From a bacterium (lineage in GTDB: Bacteria > Bacteroidota > Bacteroidia > Flavobacteriales_D > Crocinitomicaceae), in NCBI GenBank assembly GCA_024742305.1, contig JANSYQ010000015.1, forward strand, positions 19,361-83,360: 64,000 nucleotides of DNA, read 5' to 3'. The position numbers were made by a program, and so were the translations under genes. Shown one piece after another: positions 62,662-64,000 of this stretch. A model generated the notes under the pieces. It was not told the origin of the DNA. It saw only the letters and a program-made list of their open reading frames with translations, and ran no database searches. The first letter of the stretch is position 1; the number at the start of each line of letters is the position of its first letter.

Positions 62662-63078
62662 ATGAAGCCTATAGTTCGAAATATCATTGCTGTAGTTGTT
62701 GGATGGTTCATTGGTGGATTTGTCAATATGTCCATTATTCAGATTGGATTTAGCCAGTACCCCAAAGATGTTGACGTAGAGAATTACGAAGCGATTGGTA
62801 CTTTCCTTGAATCAGCGGGATACGTTTATTACTTGTATCCATTCATGGCACACGCTGCCGGGGCTTTGGTCGGAGGGTTTCTTGCTGCACTTATTTCCAA
62901 AAACAGAAAAATGGGAACAGCCCTTATTATCGGAGGCTTGTTTTTCTTAGGCGGAGTAACCATGACATTTTTATTGCCGGCCCCTGCATGGTTTGTCGCA
63001 TTGGATTTAATCGTAGCGTACTTCCCTATGGCATTATTGGGGGCTGTAGCTGCTAAAAAATTGAGCCGAAAAAGTTAA
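62662..63078 (+). CDS. Small four-helix membrane protein
   Basis: A 138-residue protein with about four hydrophobic helices (IIAVVVGWFIGGFVNMSI, YLYPFMAHAAGALVGGFLAA, TALIIGGLFFLGGVTMTFLL, ALDLIVAYFPMALLGAVAA). A conserved-looking H in MAHAAGAL and many Gly-X-X-Gly packing motifs are seen. No family name was recognised. It is divergent from the sigma-factor gene and overlaps the convergent trmN6 gene by 4 bases at their 3' ends. The location is the inner membrane. Confidence 0.7.
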   Translation: MKPIVRNIIAVVVGWFIGGFVNMSIIQIGFSQYPKDVDVENYEAIGTFLESAGYVYYLYPFMAHAAGALVGGFLAALISKNRKMGTALIIGGLFFLGGVTMTFLLPAPAWFVALDLIVAYFPMALLGAVAAKKLSRKS

Positions 63079-63812
63079 GCGAATTTGTTGTAATGGAACT
63101 CCTTCGTTAGTTCGATGTACTCTTGGGTATAAGTTCCGTCGGCGTTACGGATGGTTAGAGACTGATGGAACTCACCTCTATCTACCGAACGATGGGAGGA
63201 GTCGAGAGGTGCTGCATTTCGAAACGATAAAATATTCCGTTTTGCCTCTCCGCCTTCTTTACCGAGAATCGAGATATTTGTAGTGTAATCCAAGCCAAAT
63301 TCAATAGCTGAGTTGATCCAACGATTTTCTATTTCCGATGGAACAATGACCCAAAAGGAGCCATTTTTTGAAAGTAGATCAGCCACTTTTTCCAGCATTT
63401 CCTTCATAGGAAGCGCCGATTCATGTCTTGCTTGAGATTTTCGTGCATCGTTGTTTTCTAACCGTGATTGATAGTACGGTGGATTGGAAACAATGAGGTC
63501 AAATTGTTGATCGAAATGAGCTTGTCGAAAATCACCTTTAATTAGGCTCAGGCGATCATTCCACGGGGAATTGCAAAAATTCTGATCTGCCTCCTCAGCG
63601 GATGGTTGGTCAATTTCAATGGCCTTGATATCAGCTTCTTGGAATCGTTGCGCCATCATTAAAGCAACGACACCAGTTCCTGTTCCGATGTCTATAATTG
63701 AATTGGGATGATCCGCCTGAATCAAACTTCCAAGCAACATCGCGTCTGTGCTCACTTTCATGGCACTGACCTCTTGTGTTACTGAAAATTGTTTGAAACG
63801 GAAGACAGACAT
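63075..63812 (-). CDS. trmN6: tRNA1(Val) (adenine37-N6)-methyltransferase
   Basis: A 245-residue class I methyltransferase of the YfiC/TrmN6 group, which methylates N6 of A37 in tRNA1(Val). Motif I is IDIGTGTGVVALMMAQRF, and the N6-adenine motif IV is DLIVSNPPYYQSRLENND. The FRFKQFSVTQEVSAMKVSTDAMLLGSLI opening (start FRFKQFSVTQ) is typical of the family. Its ATG overlaps the rimM stop by one base (TAATG), so rimM and this gene are one operon. Confidence 0.92.
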   Translation of the reverse strand: MSVFRFKQFSVTQEVSAMKVSTDAMLLGSLIQADHPNSIIDIGTGTGVVALMMAQRFQEADIKAIEIDQPSAEEADQNFCNSPWNDRLSLIKGDFRQAHFDQQFDLIVSNPPYYQSRLENNDARKSQARHESALPMKEMLEKVADLLSKNGSFWVIVPSEIENRWINSAIEFGLDYTTNISILGKEGGEAKRNILSFRNAAPLDSSHRSVDRGEFHQSLTIRNADGTYTQEYIELTKEFHYNKFA

Positions 63813-64000
63813 TAGCCTTCCAAATATAAAGCAATCAAGCCATCGGGTGCTACTACGTGGAGTTCTTTCTTTTCTCGATCCACCCTTTGTACGGTATCGT
63901 CCAGTAAAGGAATCAACACTTCCTTCTCTCCATTCATAACCTGCAAGAGTGGGTTCACTTTGAAATCGACCACTTGTTCGAGCACACCTACTTCGCCGTA
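63812..64000 (-). CDS. rimM: Ribosome maturation factor RimM (5' part cut by window edge)
   Basis: The last 62 codons of a gene that continues past the window. They match the C-terminal PRC-barrel half of RimM: GVLEQVVDFKVNPLLQV, then KEVLIPLLDDTVQRVDRE and the final VVAPDGLIALYLEG. RimM aids 30S subunit maturation. Usually rpsP lies upstream. Here it is followed by trmN6 and not by trmD, which is at the other end of this window. Confidence 0.88.
   Translation of the reverse strand, partial: YGEVGVLEQVVDFKVNPLLQVMNGEKEVLIPLLDDTVQRVDREKKELHVVAPDGLIALYLEG

Overview
The window reads as chromosomal DNA of a Bacteroidota bacterium, most likely of the order Flavobacteriales. Four things point there. 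Several secreted proteins carry type IX secretion system (T9SS) tails, two PorP/SprF outer-membrane partners lie beside two gliding-motility-type (CHU_C) giants, SecD and SecF are fused, and many genes carry the Bacteroidota promoter -7 element TAnnTTTG. I see no rRNA, tRNA, CRISPR array, transposase or phage gene. Most of the window is ordinary core chromosome, with a strongly accessory, cell-surface block in the middle.

Layout. 1-618: 3' truncated lhgO (L-2-hydroxyglutarate oxidase). 667-5848: acyltransferase, M14 peptidase, trmD, a YrdC-like gene and a glycosyltransferase. 5841-8300: DinB-like protein and a hydrolase/Crp-type regulator pair. 8505-12595: co-directional cca, PRiA4_ORF3-like, methyltransferase, TraB/GumN and FKBP genes. 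12686-16868: sucD, two tandem paralogous exported proteins, a TPR protein and a Dph6-like ATPase. 17045-22414: ABC exporter, a PadR/PspC operon with twin operator-like palindromes, and an unlisted 57-residue GldL-like protein. 23283-34593: T9SS surface operon (giant, PorP/SprF, giant, PorP/SprF, PorE-like OmpA protein). 34643-38860: HTH regulator, a control region with two related palindromes, a CsgG-like/beta-barrel protein and a DUF4419 protein. 38900-48452: DnaQ/GIY-YIG nuclease, a TonB receptor overlapping a receptor-type adenylate cyclase, and secDF. 48672-53372: minus-strand envelope/glycan cluster. 53418-60636: choice-of-anchor B protein, fused 2-oxoacid dehydrogenase E1, thioredoxin-like protein and a second T9SS protein. 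60692-64000: ECF sigma factor with a membrane partner, small membrane protein, trmN6 and the 3' part of rimM.

How the genes work together. The central operon appears to build a surface structure: each giant (IgGFc-binding-like head, Ig-like and PKD repeats, CHU_C tail) is followed by its own PorP/SprF partner, and the OmpA protein could anchor the assembly to peptidoglycan. The TonB receptor and cyclase share a translational junction, which suggests that an outer-membrane event is reported to cytoplasmic cAMP through a periplasmic TPR domain. The sigma factor is coupled to a membrane protein with a Glu-rich stalk and a Cys/His cluster. These functional links are inferred from sequence and gene order alone.

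Non-ATG starts (TTG or GTG) are proposed for seven genes and explained in their entries. Some starts were moved inward to match a signal peptide or a promoter element.
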